Shown: positions 1 through 11,360, counted from the stretch's first letter. The stretch: 64,000 bases of DNA from Augochlora pura (GCF_028453695.1 NC_135782.1:12028001-12092000); one strand, 5' to 3'. Program-made: numbers and translations. The notes: a model not told the origin generated them from the letters alone.

Positions 1-363
1 GGCGGACGAAACAACTTGGTTCCCAGTGGTCAAATTTTCGTGAAACTTGATATCGATGTGGTATTGATAAAGCTACTATCGCAAAAAATTGTCAGCCGGA
101 TCCAATTTAGATTGCATTCGAATCGTTCTACAAGGAAACCTTTATACACTCGTGTGGAATACTATTGGTTTAACTTTTATCGGAAACCCTGGAAATGGTT
201 ACGCGTATCCCGCGAAATTCGTCCGTTTCATCATGCTCATAGGATATCAAAATACCTAAACTTCTCTTATTTATCAGATGACATCTGTCGTCAAGAATTT
301 CGTACTCTACAGCAAGATTTCTGTACAACAGCCAACGTTTATTTGTCATTGGTGATAATTTGA
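1..363 (+). other. Open reading frame running off the left edge, unidentified
   Basis: A reading frame of about 120 codons is open from the first base of the window to a TGA at 361-363. It has no ATG near its start, so if coding it would be the tail of an exon that begins outside the window. The product is basic and aromatic-rich (Arg, Lys, His, Tyr, Trp), with no signal peptide, membrane segment or family motif that I recognise. In AT-rich DNA an open frame this long is somewhat unusual, but the base composition does not differ from the flanks. It could be a terminal exon, a decayed transposon fragment or chance. Confidence 0.2.
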
Positions 364-1089
364 ATTATCACATCAAATAGTTTTCTTTTATAAATCATCC
401 ACTTGGCTGCGTCGATATATTTAGAAGATTTTGTTATAATTACACTGAGTGTAGTTTTCTTGGCAATTGTTCCAGAATCATCCGAAAGGGTGCCACATTT
501 ACGAATATGTTACTAGCAGCATTTTGACATAAATCGTAGGAGGAGTATATTTATTATAAGATGTAAAATTGCCATTTCCTTATGACGCGTATACACGTCA
601 TACGCAGCTAACAGGTTAATAAGAGGCAGGCGTGCAAGTAGAAGTGCTAGCTTTGGAAGAGAGAGAAAGTATTTTCATGTGCCATATTTACATATTCAAA
701 AGAATGCAACAAATCATACATTTCTAAGCGTTAATGAAAGAAACAAATAATTCGCAATATAACTTCCTAACGTAAGTTATCGTTTCTAAAAGAATAGCTG
801 CTATTTTCCCCACTCACAATATTAACTCATCCTGGCTAGCTAAAAGAAAGTCTTTACTTGGTAAAATAAACTTCAAGTTTCCGCCTTTGCTCATTTTTAA
901 TAGAAGTACTTGTTACTATTTCCCGTCTTTGCTTGCGCTCAACTTGGGCAAGTTCACCAATTTAATATCATTTTTCGCAGGTAGTAGAATAACAAATTTC
1001 TAGATTCCCAAAATATTGAAAATGTTCCGAATTCAGAAATTACACTTGATGAGTCACGTTTTAATGGGAAGAAAAAACACAGCAACGAA
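364..1089. other. Gene-free AT-rich stretch
   Basis: I see no reading frame, inverted repeat or known element here. It separates the edge ORF from the duplicated lectin block. Confidence 0.5.
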
Positions 1090-1976
1090 GAAAAAAGGAA
1101 ATATACATATAAAAAAGGTGAAAAGAAAAACTCATGTCACGAAGAAGAGCTTACATTATCTTAAAACGTACTGTTCAGGGGGATCATTGTGCAACAAACT
1201 GGGTACACAGACAATAAACTACGTAAACTGACGCCAAAAGCCAGAATAGTTACAAAACATTTGATGAACAATATATTATTCGGTGGAGTTGTGGGAAAAG
1301 ATAATAGTCATCCACAGCAAGAAGAGTATTTCGTTTCTGATATTTTAAAAATTGGTTGTATCCATAATAAATACCTTTATTATTCAATAATGATATTAAA
1401 TGAAATAGTAAAAAGTTAGTATAAAGTCTCACGCACGATGTCTTTATTAGTTAATTAACTAATTCTTAATTATGAATACAATCCTCCACCGCCAACAAAT
1501 AATTATCATATATTTGAATAAATCTTCTCCACCACCTTATTTTTTCCTTTTTTCAATTATTTGAGACTGTTATGAAATATATAGCTTCCGCAATGACGTC
1601 TAAAGATATGATGCACGTAATACTTTGGTAAAGTTAGTTCCGTCTCGGTCACATACAAATATTGATGACAGTGCGCGCGGTATCGTACGGCATTCGTTTG
1701 TACAACATCAAGATTACGGCGCGATAAGATGCCACAATGAAATCGCATCTCAATAGAAAAGCTACGGGGCGAATGTCGATGATAATAGATAAGAAAGTTC
1801 GTTGAATTAAATACAGAAAAATAATAAAGTAATAATGAAAAATATGATTTTAAAAATAAATGGTTTTAGAATAAATTGACGGTTAATTCGTAACGAGAAC
1901 GCGAAGTCTGCACGAAAATCTGAGTCGCAATAAAGCATTCAATATCAGAAAAAGCATCACGGAACTGTATCGCCAC

Positions 1977-2168
1977 TTGAACGCTTCCATTGAATTACAT
2001 GTGCGGTCGGTGTTCGTCGTACACGCATCGCGATACAAGCAGCCACATATGGAAAGGGTCTTGGGACACGCCATATTGCGTTTCCTGAGAATTTGCAGGA
2101 AATTTAAAGAGAGCGTTCACGTCGTCGATGATCGATTGCCAACGTCGATGATCGCAGCTGCTATCTAG
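1977..2168 (+). other. Unexplained block conserved between the two duplicated upstream regions
   Basis: The tract starting near AACGCTTCCATTGAATTACA at 1979 has a counterpart at 12475 in copy B. In one plus frame both copies read N-A-S-I-E-L-x-V-x-x-V-F, though the reading frames diverge further on. It lies about 1 kb upstream of the lectin promoter. I do not recognise it. It may be an ancient exon fragment, a decayed transposon or a shared regulatory block. Confidence 0.25.
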
Positions 2169-2967
2169 CAGTCTCTGAAGAGTCCCCACACATGATGCTT
2201 CATATCATTAACCCAAAATCGATAAAATTCCAAAATGCATAAATAGCAAAACGACAGTCTTTCGAATCTAAACAAATTCATTGAACATAACGCATGCTAA
2301 AGCCAGAAATTTTGCAAATTGTAAAATGGTAATACATAAAAACATGTGGGCAAAAGATGAAGTCGAAAAGGAAATCATATGAAGGTGCTTTGCCTGCCCC
2401 CTTACTACTGCGAATTAAATCTGATCGAGACGATTTCAGCGCAAGCGAAAAATTAACCGCTCATGATGTAACCTCGAAAGTTTCTCATGTAAAAAATAAG
2501 CTTTCCTAGTCTCTCGAAGATGCTACGTTTGAAAATTGGATCAAATGTGTGAGATCGCAATATTGACTCATTAATAAAACCATTCGTTCCTAATTAAAAT
2601 TTTGCTAATTCAACCACTGAACAGCTTTCCATAATATAATTTCTATTTTTATTTGTTCCCTTATTTACATTATTGTGTAATAATATTAATATTTCATTAA
2701 TAGTATCTCACTAATACTTAGTATAAGTGATATTTGGCCTATAGTAAATTATTTTTTTCTTGTGCTATACTGGGCTCCCGACACTATGTTTTACTTATGT
2801 TTTTACGGCCCTGGTTTACTCGCTTGCAGCTGTTTATATTTTCTGCCATTTCTCGGAAAATGTACTACAGTATGTACACTGGAATGAAAAATTATCTAAT
2901 TGCATTCGAGATTTCATGAAGTTATAAATTAATCTTTTCTTTCGTATTATCAGTTTGACGGCAGAAG

Positions 2968-3010
2968 TATAAGAGAATCTCTTCCAAGCGACTAACATCA
3001 TCGGTTCAGT
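2968..3010 (+). promoter_or_regulatory. Core promoter of lectin gene A (TATA box and TCAGT initiator)
   Basis: A TATAAGAG box at 2968-2975 is followed by an arthropod-type initiator TCAGT at 3006-3010, about 40 bp downstream. That places transcription start about 120 bp upstream of the ATG. Both elements and their spacing are kept in copy B, where the box is the stronger TATAAAAG. Confidence 0.6.
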
Positions 3011-3131
3011 CCAACGTTTCGTATCGCGTTTCGTATTCTTTGCCTGAATCGAATTTATTAGAACACTGATCAAACAGATCAGAATTATCGGGACGATAGA
3101 AGGATCGAGCTCGTTGTATACCACTGACGAA

Positions 3132-3848
3132 ATGCAGAACCTTCCGCCGTCGATCTTGGCACTTTCCATTCTCGCAGTTTTCGTTGCGGAGTTCCCGCGC
3201 GGTGATGCTACCGATGATGTCCTTACAGTTGATTTAGGATCGAGCAAGAACGAGAGCTCGAAAATCGAAGGTGAATATTATACTTATTTCGAGAATTAGC
3301 ATGGCAATGAATCTGTTACCATGATTGTAATTACTGTACAACATAGTAAGAACACACAATTTTTAATAGCCGAGGTGCCAGGAAATTCGTTGCTCAAAAG
3401 GAGCAATGGCGTAGCATCTCTGAAGCTTTACAAGCGCTTGAGGACTTGGAACGATGCTCGGATCACTTGTCGCAATGATGGAGGTATGACAAGATTGCGG
3501 CGTGTTTGTAAGAAAGGGAAAGAAATTAAGAATATACATTTTGTAGGTCACCTGGTCGCGATAGACTCCGCACAAAAACTAGCCATCGTGAGAAGTTGGT
3601 TAGATACAGAGACGTTGGATGCTATCTGGGTAGGCTTTCACGACCTGTTTCAGCAAGGATCGTGGACGACGGTGACTGGCAAGTCCGTCAATAAATTGGA
3701 TTATTATCCATGGGCTGATGGCCAGCCCGACCATAATTCAACTACACAACATTGCGCGGTCATCTGGCGAGATTTAATACCAGATGGAGTGGCCAGCAAC
3801 AACTGCTATTTCAAATTTGGATTCGTTTGTGAAGAGCAATCATGTTGA
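3132..3848 (+). CDS. Secreted C-type lectin, paralogue A (QPD type), three exons
   Basis: Predicted calcium-dependent sugar-binding protein of 184 residues. Exons are 3132-3270, 3370-3483 and 3547-3848; both introns (99 and 63 bp) are GT-AG and joining keeps frame (codons GCC and GGT span the junctions). The start is the first in-frame ATG after the promoter. Residues 1-20 are a hydrophobic signal peptide. The CRD spans about 67-181: WNDA at 73-76, Cys80, WVGF at 112-115, QPD at 144-146, Cys154, Cys171 and VCE around Cys179. Known family rule: QPD predicts galactose-type binding, EPN mannose-type. The WND calcium motif is absent (NNC at 169-171). Possible N-glycosylation sites are Asn40 and Asn148. 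A fifth CRD-region cysteine, Cys184, is the last residue and has no obvious partner. Insect lectins of this type act in haemolymph, gut or venom, for example in immune recognition; the tissue cannot be told here. The family call is firm, the ligand is inference. Confidence 0.88.
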
Positions 3849-3926
3849 ACTTCAAGTCGTCCAAACATGTTGCCCTTAAGACAATTATCGTACCTTGCCT
3901 GATATTTTATGTAATAACATTATTAG

Positions 3927-3940
3927 AATAAAAGAATAAA
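3927..3940 (+). terminator. Polyadenylation signals of lectin gene A
   Basis: Two AATAAA hexamers (3927-3932 and 3935-3940) lie about 80-90 bp after the stop codon in the duplicated block. Confidence 0.6.
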
Positions 3941-4191
3941 TGAGTTTTGATTTCACGACATCTGTAGTTGTGATAAAGCTCATTATATCCGTTCGAGAAA
4001 GTAGTGGCTGTCTACGGTATTTGCAAGCGATTGGAGACCATCTTCTGCTCGTTGTTCGAAAGATGGTTCAGGGAGTTTTTACTAATTCTGCCTCCCTATT
4101 TTCATGAAAATTCGAAAATATACATGAATAAATAAATGTAAAATATGTTTGATTTATATATTTCTTTAGTTACATTTTCTTTGCTAATTAC

Positions 4192-4790
4192 TCAGTATTT
4201 CTCTTTTAGATGATACGAAGCAAAACAATCTCTAAGATGTAACGCAACTCCACAAGACTTGCACATTAAATTTATTGTCCTTCTTTTTTTGTTTTTTGAA
4301 TGTACATGGCAGTTTCTTCGTTTTCGTTTGGTAGTTTCGGAAATGAGTATTAGCTGTTGTTGCTTTAGCTGACTATTGGGCCCTATTTCCAGAGAACGGG
4401 CAACTCGAGCCTGACCGATTGTAAACAAACAATGTCTACTGAATTTCGCCACCGTTTCGCTTCCCCGTGTTCTTTCCCTAGTCTTTTCCATCTTGTTTTT
4501 ATACCAGACTTTTGATAATTATTGGCTAAGTTACGCGCTGCACAAGAGATAAGATTAGGTGGAGCGACCGATCTACCTTGCTCCTCGCGTCGATTACTTT
4601 ATGGGTTTTCTTCTCTGTTGATAGAAGTAGATTTTCGGAAGTCATAATGAAGTGGGGACTAAAGGCGTGCAGGTCAGGTGGTGTGAATGGTACATCCCTC
4701 TTGTTCCTTGACAGGAATTGTATCGTTTTATCAGCAACGGACAGTACTACTACTTCCACTTTATCCGTCACCTATCTCTACGGAGGGAGT
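4192..4790 (-). pseudogene. piggyBac-like transposase remnant (C-terminal part)
   Basis: The minus frame 4491-4192 ends in a cysteine-rich tail typical of piggyBac transposases. It has C-x2-H then about 15 residues, C-K-S-C-G-V-A-L-H, then D-C-F-A-S-Y-H, preceded by a Lys/Arg-rich stretch (TTKRKRRN). In intact relatives the second and fifth zinc ligands are normally Cys; here both are His. A second minus frame just upstream (4771-4526) contains T-D-K-V-E-V-V-V-L-S, resembling the W-K-D-K-x-x-V segment that follows the catalytic core. Stops and frame changes separate the two parts and the catalytic region is not found, so this is a dead fragment. The tail call is fairly good, the upstream part tentative. 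Confidence 0.6.
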
Positions 4791-5261
4791 GAGACATTTA
4801 AAGCAGGCTACCTAAGCAACTGGCATGCTAGTACTGATAGGAAAGAAGAATCAGGTGAAATTTATTCGATTTCGAGGGTCACATGATATCAGCTAAGTAG
4901 TTTCTTTGTAGGTAGAAATATAAAAATAAACCTGGTTTTCTAAATAGGATGAAATTGTTTTTTATTTATATTCTGATGGAATCATTCAGGCCCAATAAAA
5001 TGTTCTATTAACAATGTTCTCTCCAGGCAACACAAGATCAAGTGGAGTAGAAGATGAATTGTTTGTTAGAATTATTATTATATATTATATTGTAATCACT
5101 AAACATTGAATCCTGGATAACGTTATCTATGTATATTATTAGTTTGAATTTATAGATTGATCAAATTACATTTTTGAAGATATTCGTTGGACAAATATCG
5201 AAGAAATTGTTGTGATTTTTATTGAGTCGAAGTACACATCTCACCAAAGGGTCGTTTTATT
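4791..5261. other. AT-rich spacer
   Basis: I see no gene or recognisable element between the piggyBac remnant and the solo LTR. Confidence 0.4.
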
Positions 5262-5266
5262 ACCAC

Positions 5267-5818
5267 TGTTACGTCCTACTGCACTAATTATAAAGTACAG
5301 TTCGCGAAATCTACCTTCCAACCGTTTCCAAGGCACATGTCGCGCCGCGGGTCGCGGAAGACGGCACGTTTAGGACGCGGGGCAATTATTACACCCAGGT
5401 GTTAGCGACTTGTCGATGACCGCGCGCGGCCCGAGACCCCCTGGAAGAATTCGCGGTACCACCTCCTCGGTCCCCAAACGTCGTTCCTTGCGACTCCGCG
5501 TCACTGCCATGGACCCATCGCGATTGGGCAGCCCTTTGCAACACCCACCCTTGGGTCGAAGAGGTAGGGAGGACCGAGGTGACGTCGTTGGTGACTTTCG
5601 GTCTTCCCAGCAGAAATAGAGAAAAACTACATCTTCCAGCCACATACATCGAGCTCCAAAGAAACACGTGTCCACTTTCAATTTTTGTATTTGTGTGAAA
5701 AACCTTCGGCGAAATAAATAAGTTCAAACTCCGAACAAGTGTCGGTAGAGTCTCCGATTTTGAACAAGAACCCACATTTTCTTGGAAAACTCATCCGTTG
5801 TATTGTGCCGACATAACA
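5267..5818 (+). mobile_element. Solo LTR of an LTR retrotransposon
   Basis: The element starts TGTTACGTCC and ends CATAACA, giving the inverted terminus TGTTA/TAACA. It is flanked by a perfect 5-bp direct repeat, ACCAC, at 5262-5266 and 5819-5823. It is GC-rich in the middle and has AATAAA at 5713-5718, about 100 bp before its 3' end, which fits a plus-strand U3-R-U5 layout. No retroviral-like coding sequence adjoins it, so the internal part was lost by LTR-LTR recombination. Gypsy or BEL cannot be decided from the LTR alone. Confidence 0.85.
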
Positions 5819-5823
5819 ACCAC

Positions 5824-6469
5824 TGAACGGAATTAATGCGCCGCAGAGCTAGTCCACCAAAAAATCGTAAATACCAACCAAATTGTAAACTTCACCAAAT
5901 CTCCACAGGGAACATCATAACATTGCAAACTGTATCTAAAACAGCGTGTACAATTATTTTAATTGTGACTCTTAGTCATTAACTAAACTGGAAGGTAATA
6001 TACTCCCACCCTAGGGTTGTCCCACAACATGTGTCTTAACTCTCAACGGTTATACTCCTATCGATTACTCAACAATTTTCGTTTATGGCTAGTACAGTAA
6101 ATTCGTCCAAATTATGGACAATTTTGGAAGAGGAGATACGATTCTTCGTAAAATGAGTCGTAAGTGTTGAATATTTTGTATCTTCCCTTTTGAAATTGTC
6201 CATTTTTGTTTACAAGCTGAAAGATAATTTGAAAGAATTGAATATAATATATCCTTAAATTATGAGGGTACTAGTACTCTAGCAGTTGTATGTAGAATGT
6301 TTTTTTAACCGTGTTTCTGTATCGATAGGAAATGTATCGATGTCGATGTACAGGATTATCATTTTGAACAGTTATTATAACAGTAAGTATACCAATAAAC
6401 AAATTAGTGTAACCTTGAATATTATCCATTTAAAAAGAAGAACAAGCTTCAATCTTATATCTCTTCTAC
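5824..6469. other. Gene-free spacer
   Basis: AT-rich DNA with no recognisable gene. A 3' LTR of the neighbouring copia remnant would be expected here but I could not delimit one. Confidence 0.35.
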
Positions 6470-8633
6470 GCCTAGACCTACAAATACTATTGGCATCATA
6501 TTAATCACATTATATAGCTAATATGTGCTGCCCCATGAAGCATCAGTTTTGCCTGCCATGTTTCCCTTTTGGTTTGTACTTCCATACTCGATTTGGTAAT
6601 CAATTTTCCCTTAAAATATTGCCGTACACGCTTCAAGACATTCATTTGTTTCGTATTTTTGCTGAATTAGGATAAACAACTCGATGCAATATGACCTTGT
6701 TAAAATACTTGGGCACATAAATCTTTTTAATAATTTTTGGTATCTTTTTGGTATCTTGAGACGACCATCGGAAGTCGAGCATTCTCGTTCCAACAACCGA
6801 AACATTTAATCTCCGACGGTCGAGGTGTGCACATATTAGAATCTTTACTACCATCAAAATTTACAGTCAAGACTATTCCGGAAGTCGAAGTGAATAGTCA
6901 AAAGGCACCGCTCTACCAGTAGAAACCGATTGCCCAATATTAATTTGGCATTTGGAAGGGTACAAATGGAGCTCACAGAATAAAAAGTTTTTCCTTCCCT
7001 TACGTAGAATAAACAATGATCATTTACGCGCTTCTTTAAACCAATCTGTAAAAGACTTGTCGTTATATATTTGCGCTAACACCTACTCGCTTGCTCGAGT
7101 CCATAAATACTCATTTTGAGTTTGTAAACTTCTCCATTCCTTCTTGCGATACCGCCGGACTTCTTCGTTTAGAGTACCGTGCAAAAATGCAGTTTTAACG
7201 TCATATATATCATTTTATAGCATTTCTTCTTTACTACAGATATACCGAACATTAGCCTTATTATATCCATTCTTATCCTTGGTGAAAATGCATTCTCGAA
7301 GTCAAACCATGATCCATGAGCACAACTCATCACGATTAGTCGTGCTTTGCAGTTCCTCTTCAAGGTTCCATGATCTACTTTTACATGAAAAATCCATTTG
7401 CATTGTTAGGAAGTGGATGATACATTTGTATTGTATGAGGAACAGGTGTTTCTGTAGACACAGGTATAGTTCCTCTCCCGAAGTAACCAAGAATCAGAAA
7501 TATACGTAATGCGAAATTAGACGAGTGAGAGATACCTTTGAGCGTGCACGGGCTGAAAGCAGAAGTTTCTTAAAAGTATTATAATTATATTATCAACATG
7601 GATTTTATCACTTTTTTATATTTTGGTGCAAGGATCATGTCCTACACCCGATGTCGTTACAACGAGTCTAAAACACTCTCTATTGCCTTTCTACACTTCT
7701 CCTGTCGGATGATTTTCTCGCTCCTGTTACCTACTACTTTTTACTTCCTTATCCTCGTTGATCTTTTCATTCAAACTTTCTTCATGTGTGTTTCAAAGAC
7801 ACTTGTTTAATATTATATATTTTCTTGTCTTTTTTGGACTCCCTACACCTTTTCTTGTAGTCAGTTTCTCTTCTTCCAAAGTTATTTCTTGGTTTTTATT
7901 CATCTCCTGCTTCCAAAGTTACTTCTTGATTTTCTTCATCTCCTCCTTCCTTAGTATCTTCATTGCCGAGTACTTTTCGCATCTTCATAGTCTTCTTTAT
8001 TCATCGTTCCCTTTTCTTCTCTCTCCATTCCTAATTATTTTCTACACAGTTGTCCGCAACTCCGTTGTCATCTCCACCCTTCTCGACATCTAGCATTGTA
8101 ACAATTGGGTTTTCACTTTTACTGTTCTTATCTTCTCTGTGACATAACAGGTCTTATCCTATCTGTATCAACTCTTACACTATAATCACTCTTTATGTTT
8201 TTTATTATATTTCTGACGTACGTATAAATCCGTTAAGTATTATTCTTGTTGTATCCTGTAAAGATTCTTTTTATAGGTTTTATGTCTAATTTCCCGTATG
8301 ACCCCCTTTATTTAGCAGATAGGCTGTACGTCCAAATCTTGCATGTTTTATGTTAGATCGTTTTTAACTACCAAACCTCATATTGTGTTTCATCATGTAC
8401 TCGTGACTTTGCCCAATTTCAACTGTACACGTTCTGCTTATTTCAATGATTCTTCTGTTTGCCCTTTCAGCAGTTTCACTGATTTGTGGAGTCACTGGAG
8501 CCTATTTCAACCAAAGGTCTTTTGACATAAACTTTATGTTGAAATACAAAAGCTGATCAAAACTGTCGAGATTTCAAATTGTCAATTAAATATATTATAT
8601 ATGTAATACATATTTATTCATCATATATATATA

Positions 8634-8925
8634 CAGGGTGTTTCTCAATTATTGTAACTCCGGGAAATGGGGGGTAGCTGAGGCTATTTCAAGTAACTTT
8701 TTCGTTTGCCGAAATGCAATCCGCGGCTTTGTTAACGAGTTATTAACAATTAAAGTTGGCTGCGCACCGACGAGTTTTCGTGCGNNNNNNNNNNNNNNNN
8801 NNNNNNNNNNNNNNNNNNNNNNNNNNNNNNNNNNNNNNNNNNNNNNNNNNNNNNNNNNNNNNNNNNNNNNNNNNNNNNNNNNNNCCCCCCATTTCCCGGA
8901 GTTACAATAATTGAGAAACACCCTG
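8634..8925. mobile_element. Palindromic MITE (CAGGGTGTTTC termini), TA target, interrupted by assembly gap
   Basis: Both ends read CAGGGTGTTTCTCAATTATT inward and are identical for about 40 bp, with TA on each side. The core near 8711 (ATCCGCGGCTTTGTTAACGA) recurs at 25348, 44180 (inverted) and in variant form at 22110 and 45390. The TA target and terminus suggest mobilisation by a Tc1/mariner-class transposase. It sits inside the copia remnant and is therefore younger than it. Confidence 0.8.
8785..8884. other. Assembly gap (100 N)
   Basis: Exactly 100 undetermined bases inside the palindromic MITE. A gap of round length usually means unknown true size. Confidence 0.98.
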
Positions 8926-10754
8926 TATATATAATTTGAGGAATATATTTATTGATAAGTTGATGCGTATTTATTGAAAATTATTTAATGACCTCGTAAA
9001 AAGTTGTTCGAATGTCGTGCTGTCTATAGTAATGCCAGACTCCAACTATGGTCCTACTCCCTGTGGCTAGTATTGCTATTTTGTTTATAGTGTCTATATA
9101 TGTGAGTGTGTGTATACGTATGCGACTATACATAATCTTTCTTCAGTATAAAATGAGGAGTGCTGGAAAAGGTTATACCCATAAAATTGTACTCGCTACC
9201 AGAATTGAAAAACAAAAAGCGTTCTTCAGTTTTTTAAAACTAGTCATTGCGATAATAATCCACTAAAATTCAACACAGCGGAAAGCGGAAAGTAAGCGAA
9301 TATCAAAGTTATGCAACTTATATTTTGTGTTAAAAAGTAAAATTGGTTTTCTCTAACGTGATTGTAATCGATATTATGCTATAAAATTTGTATTGATATT
9401 TATATACAAAATCGTTTGAAATTAGACATCATTATGAAATCGTTAAAATGTCAAAAGACACCTCAAGGTAAAAACATGTACACTGTATGCACATTGTTAG
9501 ATTCACGATGAGCTGGAGGAAAATTACATCGTTTAATTAATTTCACAACTATTGTACGAAAAGTCAAAAATTAGTTTTGGAGAAATATTTAAATTTAGAG
9601 AATAATTTGAAGTTTAATTTGAAATTCAAAATGTGAAATGACTTTATTGACTCCACTCGGTTGAAATAATGTTAATACTTTCTGAATCAAACCAGTTGTT
9701 TAGATATTTTCCCAGATATTCTCCACTATTGTTTGACCTGATTCTCTGTAACTTTTCTTCTATTTGATTTTCTTTTAATGTTATTATTCTTTTTAACTGA
9801 TTAGCGGCTTAATTTTTATGTTCTAGTAGCATTATAAGCATCATCCTTTAGTAATCATCTATTCTACTTGGTGTACAACTTTCCTAGCATACGATGAGAA
9901 TTTAATTGGACCCGTCATATCTGTGATCCACAGTTAAATAATATGCTGCATTCTTTCCGCTTCGTGTCGCAGATGTGATCTTTTGCAGGCATTGTCTTCC
10001 ACCGCCATTTGTACTATCCACCCTAGTGACAGATCTTTCTCCCTATCTCTTTATAGTCTCTTTACGTGTACATCCCAACCGTTTGTGCCATGTTTCATTA
10101 TTGCATCGTCGCAGTCGTTTCATTGTTTATGAACGTCCTTACGTAATGCGAATCTTTTTCTGTCACTGCTGTCATATGAACTCTCTCTTCAAATTGTTGT
10201 ATACCGTCGCTGCGTACTTATTGAACTCTACGTCATTCCCATGATCAGTTATCTCCGCGACTGAAAGCAAATTCCCATTTAGCTGTGACACGTACACTGT
10301 ATTATCCAAATTTACATTATTTTTAGTGGAAGCCTGTCTTACAACTACATTACTAATTCCCTTTGAGATTAATACCTTTCCTTTTTCTCTACTATAGTAA
10401 TTTGTCTTTTTTCTTTAATAAAATCGTTACATATTAATTCATCATGAGCCACATGACTTACAGATGCCGAATCCACCAGCCATATTCGACAAACCTTGTT
10501 TTCACACATACGCATATCACTCTCACCCATTTCACTCACCTCGAGCAATGTTTCTTTCGTTGGAATTTTACTCATTCCCAACACTGCTTCTCCTTTTATC
10601 GTCAATGAGGGGCGGGCATGCATCGACTGCCCCCATACCTTGCACAACTTATTTCTCTGTTAACACTGGTCGCGGCGTGGTACGGCCAATAAAGGTTCGT
10701 GCACAGTTGATTGTAGGAAACAGCATAACAACCAGAATTTTCCATGGTCTTTTA

Positions 10755-11360
10755 CATTATAAAGTTGAAAACAAAATTGAGTGGACACCCTTCGAAACGC
10801 AATAAACTTGGGCAAATAACTTGAATTTCGATGACTGGAATGCTTCTTTTTAATTTTTCTATTGCTTGAAATGACAAATTAAATAAAATACTCACGTTCC
10901 TTAACTTTTTTTATTCGAACCTATAACGGCAATTTAAAAAATATGTTCCGTAGATCTTCGACAAATCGGTTAATACTGTTGGAAATTATAAACAATAAAA
11001 GATCCTGACTGATTTACAGTTTTGACCCAATTTTGAACACTTTCAATCAAGTATGAAAAATCTGCAATTTTTAATATCTTTCAGCGTTTGTACCTCGATC
11101 TTGCGTTAATCGATTTCGCATAGATATTATCGAGATCTATAAAACGCATTTTTTTAATTTTTGCTACAGACTCGGATGAAAACGTTAAAAAACATGGGTT
11201 ATTTTATTTACTTTGTCATTTTAATCAATAGCAAAATTAGAAAAAAGTATTTTAATTATTGTCCAGTAGACTAGACTGACTATCAACTAAAGAAATTCAG
11301 TCATTTAGTCCAGTATATTGCGTTTTAAAGTGTGTCCACTCAATTTTGTTCTCCAAACTT
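10755..11360. mobile_element. Inverted-repeat element of about 0.6 kb (GAGTGGACAC termini)
   Basis: The left arm at about 10762-10806 (core ACAAAATTGAGTGGACAC, then AAACGCAATA) matches the reverse complement of about 11316-11356 over some 45 bp at close to 90%. The interior is AT-rich and non-coding. It resembles a non-autonomous DNA transposon, perhaps Tc1-like. No clear target duplication was seen, so the outer limits are approximate. Confidence 0.6.

Larger units (their letters stand above)
1090..4035 (+). repeat. Segmental duplication, copy A (carries lectin gene A)
   Basis: This block matches 11800-15130 in the same orientation. Similarity is patchy at the left end (the tract reading CGCCAAAAGCCAGAATAGTT near 1230 corresponds to GTCAAAAGACGAAATAGTT near 11935). 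It is clear through 1560-2200 and 2440-2710, strong from about 2860 to the end of the lectin transcript, and ends just after the polyadenylation region (GTTCGAGAAA is shared at 3992 and 15090). Copy A lacks the mariner insertion of copy B and has about 65 extra bases at the equivalent place (about 2768-2833). The left boundary is approximate. Confidence 0.85.
6470..10690 (-). mobile_element. Decayed copia-type LTR retrotransposon, internal region
   Basis: Reading the minus strand from 10690 down gives the Ty1/copia order of domains, broken by many stops and frameshifts. Near 10480 is a protease-like segment (R-I-W-L-V-D-S-A-S-V-S-H). Near 10270 is the conserved L-N-G-N-L-L-S-V tract. Near 10100 is the integrase start, T-W-H-K-R-L-G, then L-K-E-N-Q...I-R-S-N-N near 9750. 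At 7400-7150 is reverse transcriptase (K-A-R-L-I-V, then N-A-F-S-P, then L-H-F-C-T). Near 6560 is an RNase H tract (I-D-Y-Q-I-E-Y-G-S, then K-T-D-A-S-W-G). The protease active site is D-S-A rather than D-S-G. A palindromic MITE has inserted at 8634-8925. LTRs were not found, and the part between 8.9 and 9.7 kb is too decayed to assign. Confidence 0.8.

Noticed and set aside
3114..3131. Upstream extension of lectin A from a TTG codon
   Set aside because: Non-ATG start in a eukaryotic gene; the ATG at 3132 gives a proper signal peptide and is kept in copy B.
3321..3369. Unspliced reading of lectin A starting inside intron 1
   Set aside because: It lacks a signal peptide and comprises intron sequence with conserved GT-AG borders.
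7598..8093. Hydrophobic plus-strand frames of 70-111 codons
   Set aside because: They lie within the minus-strand copia relic; the Phe/Ser/Leu bias is typical of the antisense of an A-rich coding sequence.
8638..8921. Mirror-image 90-codon frames on both strands
   Set aside because: Both read through the palindromic MITE and the block of N.
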